Assembly: GCF_002797395.1 (NCBI RefSeq)
Contig: NZ_KZ454943.1
Coordinates: 3,075,966 to 3,139,965, forward strand
DNA: 64,000 nt
Source of the DNA: Bacillus solitudinis
GTDB taxonomy: Bacteria; Bacillota; Bacilli; Bacillales; Bacillaceae_D
Direction of reading: 5' to 3'
Positions 51,690-61,072 of this stretch are shown here, in pieces. Made by a program: the position numbers and the translations under genes. The notes below the pieces were generated by a model. The model was given only the letters and a program-made list of their open reading frames with translations, was not told where the DNA came from and searched no databases. How positions within the stretch are numbered: position 1 is the stretch's first letter; every line of letters starts with the position of its first letter.

Positions 51690-53468
51690 TTAGGACCCCT
51701 CTATCGATTCAAGAGCACGTGCAACATCAATTTCACCAAATCCATAATAAGAATCATGCCCCTTTGTACCGATGTCTTTTGCAGTTGATTTAATCACTTC
51801 ATATACTTCCTCGTTATTTAAATCTGGACGCATTGAACGAATAAGTCCAGCCAGTCCTGCAACGTGAGGCGCAGCCATTGATGTACCGGACATCACAACG
51901 TAATTATTGTCAGGGAATAAGCTAGGTATGTGAACGCCTGGTGCTGCAACATCAATATGCGACCCGTAATTTGAGAAGAAGGCTCTGTTTCTCGCATCGT
52001 CCACAGCGGCGACGGTTAATACTTCGTCGTAGTTTGCTGGATACATCGGGTCATCGACATTATCGTTACCTGAAGCAGCAATTAAGATGACATCATGGTC
52101 ATAGGCGTACTGTATAGCTTCATGTAAAACATCTGTGTGATAATAATCGCCTAAGCTCATGTTAATCACCTTCGCACCGTGATCCACTGCCCAATATAAC
52201 CCTTTTGCTACTTCAAAGGAGGTTCCGGCACCGTCTTTATCAAGAACTTTCACAGGCAAAATTTCGCTATTCCAAGAGATACCAGCAATACCGGTCACAT
52301 TATTGGTTAATGCTGAAGCCACACCGGCAACATGTGTCCCATGACCATGATCGTCCGCAAAATCATCTGAGCCATCAAAGGCATTATAACCATGCTTAAT
52401 TTTGGTTTTCATTTCAAGATGTTCCGGATCTACACCAGTATCCAGAATGGCTATCTTCACATTGTCTCCTGAGGAAAAATCCCAACCACCGCTGACATTA
52501 ATTTGGTTTAAATTCCATTGATATGGTTGAAAGAATTCATCATTGGGTACTGTTTCCATTTTGCTGACTTGCTTGGTGAAAATATAATTTGGTTCAGCAA
52601 AGTCAATGTCATAATCATGGCTGAGATTTTCAATAAGTTCGTCCGTCGTTTCATTCAAAGAAGATTGAACAACATAAAATGGTTGTGTATATTCAACTAC
52701 ACTTAAGTGTGGATGGTCTGCAAGCCAAGCATTTGCAGTTTCTGGATGTTTAAACTTAATGACAGCCTGTTGTTTTTTATAGTGAATCTGCTCTTTTTGT
52801 TTTTGTTCGTCGGAATGAACGACAATTTGCCAACCAAGCTCTGGGACAGTTTGAGCTTGGAGGCTTTCAGGAGTATCCTCAGTTGTCTTCCAATTCACAT
52901 TTGGATTATCCCCAGACACAAAGAAAGTTCCATTTGAGTCCGCCACTGAAGCCATATCTTTGATGAAATCCTTTACAAAAGAGAGGTTAATCTCACCAAT
53001 GACCTTTTTGTTGTTTGCTAGGTTTTCACCTAATAACATAAATTGTTGACCATCTATTTCATATGGGTCTGAAAACTCACTTTTCATATGATGATGCGTT
53101 AATGAATCGGGTTTCGCACTCAAATGACCCAGTTGTTCCACCATTTTATCCCCGTTATAAATAGCAAAACCGTGAAAGTGGGGGTGTTCGTTTAGTTCTT
53201 CGATAAATGCCTTACGTATTTCTGGTTTGGACATGTCTTTTTCTGACCAACGGTTTAGTTGTTCGGATAGTTGTTTAATAAACATCGTAGTTGTCAATGA
53301 TAAATCCTCTGCCATTAATTTATCCATCGCAGTAGCCTCGAGTGTTTGAGGAATATCATTATGTTGTATTGTCAATACTCCATCACCAATTAGTGCAGCT
53401 GCAATTATCACTAGGCCGAGCGAAACGCCAGTAATTACCGACAAAATTTTAACTATTCTCCACATCAT
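51690..53468 (-). CDS. Membrane-anchored subtilisin-like serine protease with extracytoplasmic sensor-like domain
   Basis: The 592-residue protein has an N-terminal membrane helix (about 5-28), an extracellular domain to about 220 that resembles a Cache-like sensor domain, an inhibitor-I9-like propeptide region (about 230-300) and a subtilase domain with the triad Asp343 (ILDTGVD), His376 (DHGHGTHVAGV) and Ser530 (SGTSMAAPHVAG). The membrane anchor and large pre-domain are unlike ordinary secreted subtilisins. It is the last gene of a three-gene unit with a GNAT-like protein and a small membrane protein. AAGGAGGG lies before the ATG. Confidence 0.87.
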   Translation of the reverse strand: MMWRIVKILSVITGVSLGLVIIAAALIGDGVLTIQHNDIPQTLEATAMDKLMAEDLSLTTTMFIKQLSEQLNRWSEKDMSKPEIRKAFIEELNEHPHFHGFAIYNGDKMVEQLGHLSAKPDSLTHHHMKSEFSDPYEIDGQQFMLLGENLANNKKVIGEINLSFVKDFIKDMASVADSNGTFFVSGDNPNVNWKTTEDTPESLQAQTVPELGWQIVVHSDEQKQKEQIHYKKQQAVIKFKHPETANAWLADHPHLSVVEYTQPFYVVQSSLNETTDELIENLSHDYDIDFAEPNYIFTKQVSKMETVPNDEFFQPYQWNLNQINVSGGWDFSSGDNVKIAILDTGVDPEHLEMKTKIKHGYNAFDGSDDFADDHGHGTHVAGVASALTNNVTGIAGISWNSEILPVKVLDKDGAGTSFEVAKGLYWAVDHGAKVINMSLGDYYHTDVLHEAIQYAYDHDVILIAASGNDNVDDPMYPANYDEVLTVAAVDDARNRAFFSNYGSHIDVAAPGVHIPSLFPDNNYVVMSGTSMAAPHVAGLAGLIRSMRPDLNNEEVYEVIKSTAKDIGTKGHDSYYGFGEIDVARALESIEGS

Positions 53469-53477
53469 GCACCCTCC

Positions 53478-53906
53478 TTAATTGAGTGTTAGCTCATCAT
53501 GTTTCATTTCATGTAAGCTGATAATTTGATTTACTCGACACCATTCCAGGATGTACTCTAATAATGGTTGAGTCAGTCCATTTTCAGGCACTTCCTTTTC
53601 AAGCCAGACGTTAAAATATCCTATATCTTTTTTGAATGAGTCACGAATGATTTGAGCATAGCCAACCAGTGTTTCATCTTTTTCAATCACGACATACATT
53701 TGATTGGTTTCATTCATTTTAATAATAAGTAGTTGTTCCCCTTCAGTTGTAACGGAAAATTCCTCCATTGTTTCCATGTTAGAAGGCGTCTTTGTGTAAA
53801 ATTCAATTAAAGAACTAGCATCCGTTTTTTGTACAGGACGAACCGTGACAATGTCATCGTTCTTAGCGGTAAATGTCATGACAATTTGCTGGTCAGCTTG
53901 AGGCAT
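53478..53906 (-). CDS. GNAT-like protein, diverged
   Basis: The 142-residue product has a GNAT-like order of elements (VTVRPVQKTDASSLIEFYTK, YVVIEKDETLVGYAQIIRDS, FNVWLEKEVPENG) but lacks a clear acetyl-CoA pyrophosphate loop (RxxGxG), so acetyltransferase activity is doubtful. GGAGGT lies six to nine bases before the alternative starts GTG 53909 and ATG 53906. It overlaps the small membrane gene upstream and precedes the subtilase gene by nine bases, implying joint expression. Confidence 0.6.
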   Translation of the reverse strand: MPQADQQIVMTFTAKNDDIVTVRPVQKTDASSLIEFYTKTPSNMETMEEFSVTTEGEQLLIIKMNETNQMYVVIEKDETLVGYAQIIRDSFKKDIGYFNVWLEKEVPENGLTQPLLEYILEWCRVNQIISLHEMKHDELTLN

Positions 53907-54102
53907 CACTCATCGACCTCCACCCAAAGGATCCAAAAGGATTCGGGATTTTTCTGAGCACTGAGTCAATAAAAAGGGAAGCGGGGACAAGGATTACATT
54001 CTGTTCTTTTATAAAAGAAAAACCGATTGAAATTCCTGCAACGTTCTTGATTAAGAAAAATATAGGCACAGTGACAATCCATAATACTCTAACTAGTTTC
54101 AT
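53893..54102 (-). CDS. Small membrane protein of the subtilase operon
   Basis: The 69-residue protein has one or two hydrophobic segments (LVRVLWIVTVPIFFLI, IKEQNVILVPASLF) and ends with a soluble tail. AAAGGAGG lies before ATG 54102. It is the first gene of the subtilase unit and overlaps the GNAT-like gene. No family is recognised. Confidence 0.6.
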   Translation of the reverse strand: MKLVRVLWIVTVPIFFLIKNVAGISIGFSFIKEQNVILVPASLFIDSVLRKIPNPFGSFGWRSMSDASS

Positions 54103-54165
54103 AAAAAATCCTCCTTTCATACCTTTTATCCTAGTTTGTCAAATGCTTGAATTATTATGAATGAA

Positions 54166-54210
54166 AAACAAAAAAACACACGGTTAACGATAATTCGTCA
54201 ACCATGTGTT
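54166..54210 (-). terminator. Terminator of tnrA
   Basis: On the minus strand AACACATGGTT pairs with AACCGTGTGTT (one mismatch) around a loop, followed by TTTTTTG. Confidence 0.8.
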
Positions 54211-54515
54211 TATTTCCTTATATTAAAGGCAGCGTTAATTTGACCACGAAGCATGCGTTCACGTACTTCTTGTTTCTTGATTGCTTTTTGCTCCATTTTC
54301 CGTATTTCAAAGGTTTGCATGCCATCTTCCATCTTGTTGGCAATATCAATTAATCTCTCAATATCTAAAAATGAATACTTTCGAGTACCACCTTTTGTAC
54401 GTTCCGGGAAAAGCAATTTTCGTTCTTCATAATAGCGTATTTTTCTCTCAGACAACCCTGTTAACTCACTCACTACCCCAATTGTAATAACCTTTTTATC
54501 TTTATAGGAAGACAC
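54210..54515 (-). CDS. tnrA: Nitrogen-responsive MerR-type regulator TnrA
   Basis: The roughly 101-residue protein follows B. subtilis Tnr[63 protein letters not shown], and the C-terminal RGQINAAFN that binds glutamine synthetase. TnrA activates nitrogen-scavenging genes when free and is held by feedback-inhibited GlnA. The start is GTG 54515 with GAGGTGG upstream, or GTG 54524. Single-gene unit with a TnrA box in front. Confidence 0.9.
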   Translation of the reverse strand: MSSYKDKKVITIGVVSELTGLSERKIRYYEERKLLFPERTKGGTRKYSFLDIERLIDIANKMEDGMQTFEIRKMEQKAIKKQEVRERMLRGQINAAFNIRK

Positions 54516-54564
54516 CCATTCCACCTCACAGATGATTAAGTTAGAATGTTTAAACTTTAAATTA

Positions 54565-54570
54565 ACTATA
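54565..54570 (-). promoter_or_regulatory. Probable -10 box of tnrA
   Basis: TATAGT on the minus strand, about 40 bases before the start codon; no good -35 is visible, as expected for a TnrA-activated promoter. Confidence 0.45.
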
Positions 54571-54600
54571 TCATAAATTTCAAAAGAGGGTTATAGGCGA

Positions 54601-54617
54601 TGTTAGATAATCTAACG
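54601..54617. promoter_or_regulatory. TnrA/GlnR box
   Basis: TGTTAGATAATCTAACG matches TGTNANAWWWTMTNACA at all but the last base. Its centre lies about 50 bases before the likely tnrA transcription start, the position used for activation by TnrA. Confidence 0.75.
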
Positions 54618-54670
54618 TATTTTTCAGAAAATGTCCAATAGCCTTATTTATTATCAATAATTCTACGTAT

Positions 54671-54817
54671 CAATTGACGCAGTTCAGAAAGTTAGGTGTA
54701 CGGATTTCGATTGATGATTTTGGAACAGGCTATTCCACCTTAAGTTATCTAAAAGATTATCCAATTGATCCGTTAAAAAATGATAAGTCCGTATTAATTG
54801 TTTCTGTCCATACCTAA
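54671..54817 (+). pseudogene. EAL-domain (c-di-GMP phosphodiesterase) remnant
   Basis: A 48-codon stretch reads LRKLGVR-like [20 protein letters not shown] and [11 protein letters not shown], an unmistakable piece of an EAL domain including the DDFGTGYS motif. Both the upstream catalytic half and most of the C-terminus are missing. The sequence before it (about 54618-54670) contains stops. Confidence 0.75.
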
Positions 54818-54950
54818 AATCAAACTAATTATCTAGAAAAAACACTTGTGAAATACAAAATAACAATATAATTAGTCAAAAATATTGGATGTATTGACCA
54901 GCTATATTGAGTAAAATCACAAAAAATAATTTCAAGCTGGAGGGATATGG

Positions 54951-55247
54951 ATGAATAAGCAAACGATAAAAAAATGGCTTGAGCTTGAAAATGCAGAAGA
55001 AAATTTATTGCTGTTTCCAAATGGTGGGGCGAAGCAAAGCAATCAGAAGTCTATCAGCCAATGATTTCATCTTGAATCAGAAAGCCTTTTATTAGAAGAA
55101 AATAATGATAGATTGATAAAAAACTGGAATTCTCCACCGGAAATAGAAACGAGAGAGAATATGATTACAATTTATTCTCTAGGGACAAAAAAGGTCATTT
55201 TTCAAATAAATATAAGGGAACCCAAACTTGAAATATTACCTAAATAG
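54951..55247 (+). pseudogene. Small ORF interrupted by an in-frame TGA
   Basis: The reading starts MNKQTIKKWLELENAEENLL with GGAGGG upstream, meets TGA at 55062-55064, and continues in the same frame as FHLESESLLLEENNDRLIKN to a TAG at 55245. If the TGA were a Trp codon the product would have 98 residues. The family is unknown. One point mutation appears to have broken it. Confidence 0.55.
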
Positions 55248-55336
55248 GTGATAGAAAAGTGACTATACTATAGAGGGATTAAACTAATCAATGAAAAATA
55301 TATTATTTTAATAACTATGACTAAGAATAAATTTTG

Positions 55337-55383
55337 AAAAAGAGTTGAGTTCCCATTAACAGTAGGTACTCATCTCTTTTTCA
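55337..55383. terminator. Bidirectional terminator
   Basis: AAAAAGAGTTGAGT at 55337-55350 pairs with ACTCATCTCTTTTT at 55368-55381 (one mismatch). Confidence 0.75.
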
Positions 55384-55424
55384 TTTCGAATTGGACTTAT
55401 TTAGTGCACTTCATGAGGGCACGA

Positions 55425-56252
55425 CTAATTAATGTTCCGATACTGATCAGGTGAAGTGCCAACCATTCGATGAAAAGTCGCCACAAAATGACTTGGTGAA
55501 CGAAACCCAACTTGAAAAGAAATGTTTTTGACCGTTACTGTTTTATTTTGAAGAAGCAATTGCTTTGATTTTTGAATGCGTAAATTCAAAAAATATATAT
55601 AAGGTGTGACATTGAAGGTCATTCGAAATAATGAGTTCAGGTAGCGTTTGGAAAACCCTAAATACTCAGCCATATCATTTAGACCAAAATCTGGATTGGA
55701 AAGATTGATTTTCATCCAATCAATAAGTGGTCTGAGCTTAGAAAGGTTACTTGATATGGCTGTGTTTTCTTGGAGTTTTCCATATTTTTTTAATAAAAGA
55801 AGAAACTGATAAACAATGGTGGATGCTTTAATATTAAAAATGTCAGCCACATCTTCTTTTTGTTGATCAATGATCTCAAAAACATTGGTTAGAGGGGTAT
55901 CTGCTTCCCAACTATATAATGGTGTAGTTAAGAGGTCTAAATTCATTAATATTTCCTTCACCATTTCCCCGTCAAACGTAAGATAGAAGGTTTCCCAATT
56001 CTCTTGTGAGTCCTTCCTATAAGAATGAGGAATACTTGGTAATAACAGTGTCCCACTATTAGGTGGAAGAAGGATTATTTGATTTTGATAATCCAAAATC
56101 CCTTTTCCTCGTACAGTTTGAATCCAATGATAAAAAGGATATCCATTTGGACGAATCATTTTGTCTTGATTGGGGTTAAATCCAATCGTCTCTGCATATA
56201 AGGGGAGTTTATGTTCATTTAGTGGTGTGATAAATTCCCTGCGATGCTGCAT
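55425..56252 (-). CDS. AraC family regulator, divergent from lacZ
   Basis: The 275-residue protein has an N-terminal cupin-like sugar-binding domain (about 20-150; YPFYHWIQTVRGKG) and a C-terminal double helix-turn-helix (FGLNDMAEYLGFSKRYLNSLF; VKNISFQVGFRSPSHFVATF). It is divergent from the beta-galactosidase gene across 208 bases and probably activates it in response to a galactoside. GAGGTG lies before the ATG. Confidence 0.87.
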   Translation of the reverse strand: MQHRREFITPLNEHKLPLYAETIGFNPNQDKMIRPNGYPFYHWIQTVRGKGILDYQNQIILLPPNSGTLLLPSIPHSYRKDSQENWETFYLTFDGEMVKEILMNLDLLTTPLYSWEADTPLTNVFEIIDQQKEDVADIFNIKASTIVYQFLLLLKKYGKLQENTAISSNLSKLRPLIDWMKINLSNPDFGLNDMAEYLGFSKRYLNSLFRMTFNVTPYIYFLNLRIQKSKQLLLQNKTVTVKNISFQVGFRSPSHFVATFHRMVGTSPDQYRNIN

Positions 56253-56460
56253 ACCTTCACCTCGTTGAAACGGAATATTTGTGCAATATTTTTATATCAA
56301 TATCAATTTTATTATATTTCATCAAGTTTTGTAACTAGATACAATGTAATTAAAGTTATATAAAAGTGAGAAAATATTGTACTACATATCTTAAGTCTAT
56401 GGAACCAACAATAATTACATTTTATTAAATAGTTTATAAAAGAGAGGAAGCGTGAGATAA
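56253..56460. promoter_or_regulatory. Shared araC/lacZ control region
   Basis: This AT-rich region separates the divergent regulator and lacZ. It contains imperfect repeats of ATATT and TATATAAAAG but no clear sigma-A promoter or cre site that I can name. The AraC-type regulator presumably binds here. Confidence 0.4.
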
Positions 56461-59400
56461 ATGACAAAAACGCCTAGTATTAACTGGTTATCAGATGTGA
56501 ATGTGTTTGCGGTAAATCGCCTCCCTGCACACTCCGATCATGTTTATTATGCGACGGTGGAAGAGGCCACGGATGCTGTGCCTATGAAAATGAGACATGA
56601 TTTGAATGGTAACTGGAAATTCAGTTATGCCGTAAATCCAAATAATCGCCCAGAAAACTTTTTTAAACTTGATTTTGAGTGTGCAGCTTGGGGAGACATT
56701 AATGTACCAGGCCATATTCAGTTACAGGGTTATGGCACCCCGCAATATGTCAATACCATGTACCCATGGGATGGTCATAATGAAATTCGTCCACCGGAAA
56801 TTCCAACTGATCATAATCCAGTTGGCAGCTACGTAAAGTTCTTTAATGTCCCGAATCATATGCATGACAAGCCAATAAATATTTCCTTTCAAGGTGTGGA
56901 AACTGCTTTTTATGTCTGGCTAAACGGTGAATTTGTTGGTTATAGTGAGGACTCCTTTACGCCAGCTGAGTTTGAACTCACCCCATTTCTAACAGAGGGT
57001 GAGAATAAGTTAGCGGTTGAGGTATACCAACGGAGTACCGGTAGCTGGCTTGAAGATCAGGACTTTTGGAGATTTTCAGGTATTTTTCGTGATGTATATC
57101 TCTATACTATACCGGAAATTCATGTCCATGATCTGAATGTTCAGGCGGAATTGGATTCATCTTATACGCTTGGGACATTACAGGCTGAACTCAAGTCTCT
57201 ATCGCCTATTCCTAAAGGGGCAAAAATAGTAGCAGAGTTGTTTGATGCAGAAGGTAGTTTAGTAGCGACGACAAATGAACATCTTTCAGAAAAGACCGGC
57301 AAATTTTCAATGAAGGTGAATGAGCCAAAATTATGGAGTGCTGAACAGCCATATTTGTACAAGTTATTCATAAAGGTATATGATGCTTCTAGTAATTTAG
57401 TTGAGGTTGTTCCGCAGAAAGTGGGTTTCAGAAGATTTGAGATTATAGATAAAATAATGTGTCTCAACGGAGAACGAATTTTGTTTAAAGGCGTAAATCG
57501 GCACGAATTTAATTGTGAAAAAGGCCGTGCTATTTCGAAGGAAGATATGCTGTGGGATATTAAGACGTTAAAACGCAATAATATTAACGCCGTGCGAACA
57601 TCCCATTATCCAAACCAAAGTTATTGGTATGAATTATGTGACGAATATGGAGTGTATGTGATTGATGAGATGAACTTAGAAACGCATGGCTCTTGGCAGA
57701 AAATGGGGGCAGTCGAGCCTTCATGGAATATTCCTGGCAATAAGAAAGAATGGGAGAACATTGTCTTAGATAGGGCAGTTTCAATGTTCGAGAGGGATAA
57801 AAACCATCCTTCTATTCTTATTTGGTCTTGTGGAAATGAATCATATGCTGGCGAAGTCATTTTAAATGTCTCCAATTATTTCCGATCTGTTGATCCTAGT
57901 CGTCTCGTTCACTATGAAGGGGTATTTCATAATCGTGACTATAATGATACAAGTGATATGGAGAGTCGTATGTATGCAAAACCAGCCGATATTGAGGAAT
58001 ATTTAACGGCAAACCCCCAAAAGCCTTATATTAGTTGTGAGTATATGCATGCGATGGGAAATTCTCTAGGTGGTATGAACAAATATACCGATCTAGAGCA
58101 CAAATACACAATGTATCAAGGGGGATTCATTTGGGACTTTATGGATCAGGCTCTTATAAAGACAGACCGTTACGGGAAGGAATTTTTAGCATACGGAGGA
58201 GACTTTGGAGATCGGCCAACAGATTATGGATTTTGTACAAATGGGATTGTTTACGCCAATCGAGAACTTTCTCCTAAGATGCAAGAGGTGAAGTTTTTAT
58301 ACCAAGACCTGAAGCTAGTTCCTGATAAGTATGGGGTAAAGATAATAAATGACAGTCTCTTTACTAATACGGCGGACTATGATTTAGAGTGTATTCTTTT
58401 TCATGAAGGAAAAGAATTGCATCGAAGTAAACTTCATGTGGGTGTCTCCCCAAAGAGTAAGGGGAATGTTGAATTTGAATGGCCTACTGATATCATAAGT
58501 GAGTCAGGCGAGTACTGTATTCATACTTCATTTAAGCTGAAGGAAAACACGCCCTGGGCTGATGTTGATTATGAAATAGCTTTCGGTCAATTTATTTTTA
58601 AAGAAAGCAAAAAAGAAGTTGAGAAGGTTGGAGGCGATAATGGTCGTTTTAGGGTTGTCGAAGGCGATGTTAATATTGGTGTCCACGGCACAGATTTTAC
58701 AATTATGTTTTCAAAACAGGTTGGAAGTTTAATTTCACTAAAATATGCAGGAAAAGAAATAATTGAATATCCGCCAGCACCTTTATTTTGGCGGGCTACA
58801 ACTGATAATGATAGAGGCTTTTCACAAAACTTTCATGCTGGTTGCTGGTTAACAGCCAGCCTGGCACGAAAGTGTGTGAAAACCAGCGTTAAGGAAGCAA
58901 AAAACTATGTTAGCGTAGGTTTTACTTATAAATTATCAATAAGTAGTGAAATCAAGGTTAAAGTTAATTACAGGGTTTATTCAGATGGAAGCGTACAAGT
59001 TAAATCAAATTACCACGGGGCAGAGGATCTTCCTCAACTACCGATTTTTGCCGTTAGCTTTAAGGTTCCAGCAAATTATAACCAAATAGAATGGTATGCA
59101 ATGGGTCCTGAAGAAAATTATTCTGATCGCTCATTGGGAGCCAGACTAGAACGATTTAAAAATAAAGTAGATGACAATGTATCTGGTTATCTTATGCCGC
59201 AAGAATCAGGTAGCAGAACGGGAGTACGTTGGGCAAAATTAACTAATAAAGAAGGACAGGGGATAAGAATTTCTGCATCTTCTGATCCACTCGAATGCAA
59301 CTTTTCACCATATACAGCATTTGATCTCGAGAATGCACAACATTTATATGAGCTTCCAAATGTACACTATACAGTTATAACCGTTGCAGGTAAACAAATG

Positions 59401-59502
59401 GGAGTTGGCGGTGATGACAGTTGGGGTTCACCTGTTCATGAAGAATACCTTATTAAAGGACACGAAGATTTAGAATTCGAGTTTTTAATTGAACGAATTT
59501 AA
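56461..59502 (+). CDS. lacZ: Beta-galactosidase, glycoside hydrolase family 2 (LacZ type)
   Basis: The 1013-residue enzyme has the full LacZ architecture: jelly-roll (about 50-220, GYSEDSFTPAEFEL), immunoglobulin-like, TIM barrel with acid/base Glu460 (WSCGNESYAGE) and nucleophile Glu527 (PYISCEYMHAMGNS), and C-terminal Bgal small chain (about 730-1010, PLFWRATTDNDRG). There is no signal peptide, so it acts in the cytoplasm. AGAGGAAG precedes the ATG. It is controlled presumably by the divergent AraC protein; no lactose permease lies nearby. Confidence 0.94.
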   Translation: MTKTPSINWLSDVNVFAVNRLPAHSDHVYYATVEEATDAVPMKMRHDLNGNWKFSYAVNPNNRPENFFKLDFECAAWGDINVPGHIQLQGYGTPQYVNTMYPWDGHNEIRPPEIPTDHNPVGSYVKFFNVPNHMHDKPINISFQGVETAFYVWLNGEFVGYSEDSFTPAEFELTPFLTEGENKLAVEVYQRSTGSWLEDQDFWRFSGIFRDVYLYTIPEIHVHDLNVQAELDSSYTLGTLQAELKSLSPIPKGAKIVAELFDAEGSLVATTNEHLSEKTGKFSMKVNEPKLWSAEQPYLYKLFIKVYDASSNLVEVVPQKVGFRRFEIIDKIMCLNGERILFKGVNRHEFNCEKGRAISKEDMLWDIKTLKRNNINAVRTSHYPNQSYWYELCDEYGVYVIDEMNLETHGSWQKMGAVEPSWNIPGNKKEWENIVLDRAVSMFERDKNHPSILIWSCGNESYAGEVILNVSNYFRSVDPSRLVHYEGVFHNRDYNDTSDMESRMYAKPADIEEYLTANPQKPYISCEYMHAMGNSLGGMNKYTDLEHKYTMYQGGFIWDFMDQALIKTDRYGKEFLAYGGDFGDRPTDYGFCTNGIVYANRELSPKMQEVKFLYQDLKLVPDKYGVKIINDSLFTNTADYDLECILFHEGKELHRSKLHVGVSPKSKGNVEFEWPTDIISESGEYCIHTSFKLKENTPWADVDYEIAFGQFIFKESKKEVEKVGGDNGRFRVVEGDVNIGVHGTDFTIMFSKQVGSLISLKYAGKEIIEYPPAPLFWRATTDNDRGFSQNFHAGCWLTASLARKCVKTSVKEAKNYVSVGFTYKLSISSEIKVKVNYRVYSDGSVQVKSNYHGAEDLPQLPIFAVSFKVPANYNQIEWYAMGPEENYSDRSLGARLERFKNKVDDNVSGYLMPQESGSRTGVRWAKLTNKEGQGIRISASSDPLECNFSPYTAFDLENAQHLYELPNVHYTVITVAGKQMGVGGDDSWGSPVHEEYLIKGHEDLEFEFLIERI

Positions 59503-59550
59503 TAGAAATAGGATGAATCAGCGACTTGATTGTGACGATGATAATAATGG

Positions 59551-59583
59551 AGTAGGGAGAAATTATATTCTCCCTGCTTTTTT
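59551..59583 (+). terminator. Terminator of lacZ
   Basis: GTAGGGAGAA pairs with TTCTCCCTGC (one G-T pair), followed by TTTTTT. It abuts the truncated end of the next pseudogene. Confidence 0.88.
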
Positions 59584-59585
59584 AA

Positions 59586-60273
59586 GAGGCTCTTCAGCCG
59601 GTGTTGAAGAAGGCGATGGATGCAGGAATTAACGTTCTTTCTGTTGACTCAGCTGTAAACGCTAACAGTAGAATGCTTCACGTCAATCAAGCTGATCCAG
59701 AACGAATTGGTCGTTCACAAATTGAAGCGGTTGCTGAGATGATTGATAGTGAGGGTCAGATTGCTATTTTAAGTGCAACATCACAAGCTACAAATTAGAA
59801 CCTTTGGATTGAATGGATGAAAAAAGAGCTTGAAGAACCAGGTTATGAAAATATTGAGCTTGTAAAAGTGGCATACGGTGATGACTTACGAGATAAGAGT
59901 ACATCTGAAACTGAAGCCTTACTTTTAGGATTCCCAGATTTAAAGGCATCCGACAACAGTAGGCATTGCAGCAGCTGGTAAAGTTCTAACTGACAAAGGT
60001 CTACAAGGACAAATTGCTTTAACCGGACTAGGTCTTCCAAGTGAAAAGGCTACCTATCTTGAAAATGGTGTGTCCCCAGCAATGTTTTTATGGAATCCAA
60101 TTGATGTTGGTTACGGAGCAGGTATGACGGCACACGTATTAGTTGAAGGTGAAATTACTGGAGCTCTTGGTGCAATGAGAGTAGTGGAAGATGGTAAAGG
60201 CACGCAAATCATGCTAGGGGATCCGTTCCGCTTTGATGCAGCTAATATTGATGAGTGGAAAGAAGTTTATTAA
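59586..60273 (+). pseudogene. Rhamnose-type ABC sugar-binding protein (RhaS), truncated and broken
   Basis: The fragment reads ALQPVLKKAMDAGINVLSVD and QIAILSATSQATN, then an in-frame TAG (59796-59798) followed by NLWIEWMKKELEE, then a frameshift with a small deletion near 59943-59951, resuming TTVGIAAAGKVLTDKGLQGQ to the end (FRFDAANIDEWKEVY). The N-terminal half and signal peptide are missing. The sequence type is the periplasmic rhamnose/autoinducer-2-like binding family. Confidence 0.78.
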
Positions 60274-60281
60274 GTAAGCAA

Positions 60282-60345
60282 AATAGGTTTTCCTTCATCT
60301 AGTAACCTGTTTATCAGATACTAGAGAGGGAAACCTATTTTTAAA
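60282..60345 (+). terminator. Terminator of the former transporter unit
   Basis: AAATAGGTTTTCC pairs with GGAAACCTATTT with a 38-base loop, followed by TT. Its long imperfect form suggests decay. Confidence 0.5.
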
Positions 60346-60385
60346 AATAATGGAGCTCGACATGAAGGATTAAAGAGGAAGTTTA

Positions 60386-60625
60386 GATGAAACATCAAAT
60401 TCCATATATAACCATGGCCGGAAGTGTTAGAAGAACATCAAAAAGCAGCGATTAAAACTATCGATTTTCAAAAATGGTGCACAGTTTTTTTTATTGTTTT
60501 GAATGTGATGATGTCGAAAAGGCTTTTGACTAAATCATGAGACTTGTAAGATGTGGAATGCGCTAAAGTCTAATATCGTAGCAGGGGCGTTTGATTTTAA
60601 TGAATACGAAACAATTAATCTGTGA
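60386..60625 (+). pseudogene. L-rhamnose mutarotase-like (RhaM) remnant
   Basis: In shifting frames one reads WPEVLEEHQKAAIKTIDF, then FYCFECDDVEKAFD, then TCKMWNALKSNIVAGAFDFN. The order and motifs fit sugar mutarotases of the RhaM family, but at least two frameshifts and stops break the gene. It follows the RhaS remnant, so a rhamnose utilisation locus probably existed. Confidence 0.55.
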
Positions 60626-60763
60626 AGTGTTGTATTTAAAATGAGTGTTCTAGAAAAGCGTCTTATGAGTTCTATTGAGCTTATGAGAGGCTTTTTTTTA
60701 GTTTTATAGTTAGAGAAGTTTTGATTAACAATTTAAAGAAATCCTCTATGTTACATTATATCG

Positions 60764-61024
60764 AATGAAAACTTTGATTTTGAAGCAATGAAAGATAAGT
60801 TTAAAAGCTTTGATGATGAAGAAGAAGTGCTCCAATCTGCAAAAGAAAGAGAGATTGTATAGAGGGTGGAAGATAAGTAATTAATCAAAGATGCAAAGTT
60901 TTGTACGCGCTGGGCATTAGGGTTAACATTCATATTAATTTTTGCTTTCCCAGGTCTTATGTTTTTCACAGGTTATAATTATAGTTTGCAGTTTTTCAAA
61001 GGCTGGACGTTCTTAAACAAATGA
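60764..61024 (+). pseudogene. C-terminal remnant of a membrane transporter
   Basis: Open pieces read NENFDFEAMKDKFKSFDDEE and, after stops, RWALGLTFILIFAFPGLMFF and GYNYSLQFFKGWTFLNK. An acidic loop followed by a final membrane span with FPGLMFF resembles the end of a sodium/solute symporter. The assignment is weak. Confidence 0.35.
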
Positions 61025-61072
61025 TATTCTTTATTTCTAAAAAGGAAAACATAAAAGGACTGGGGGGGAACG

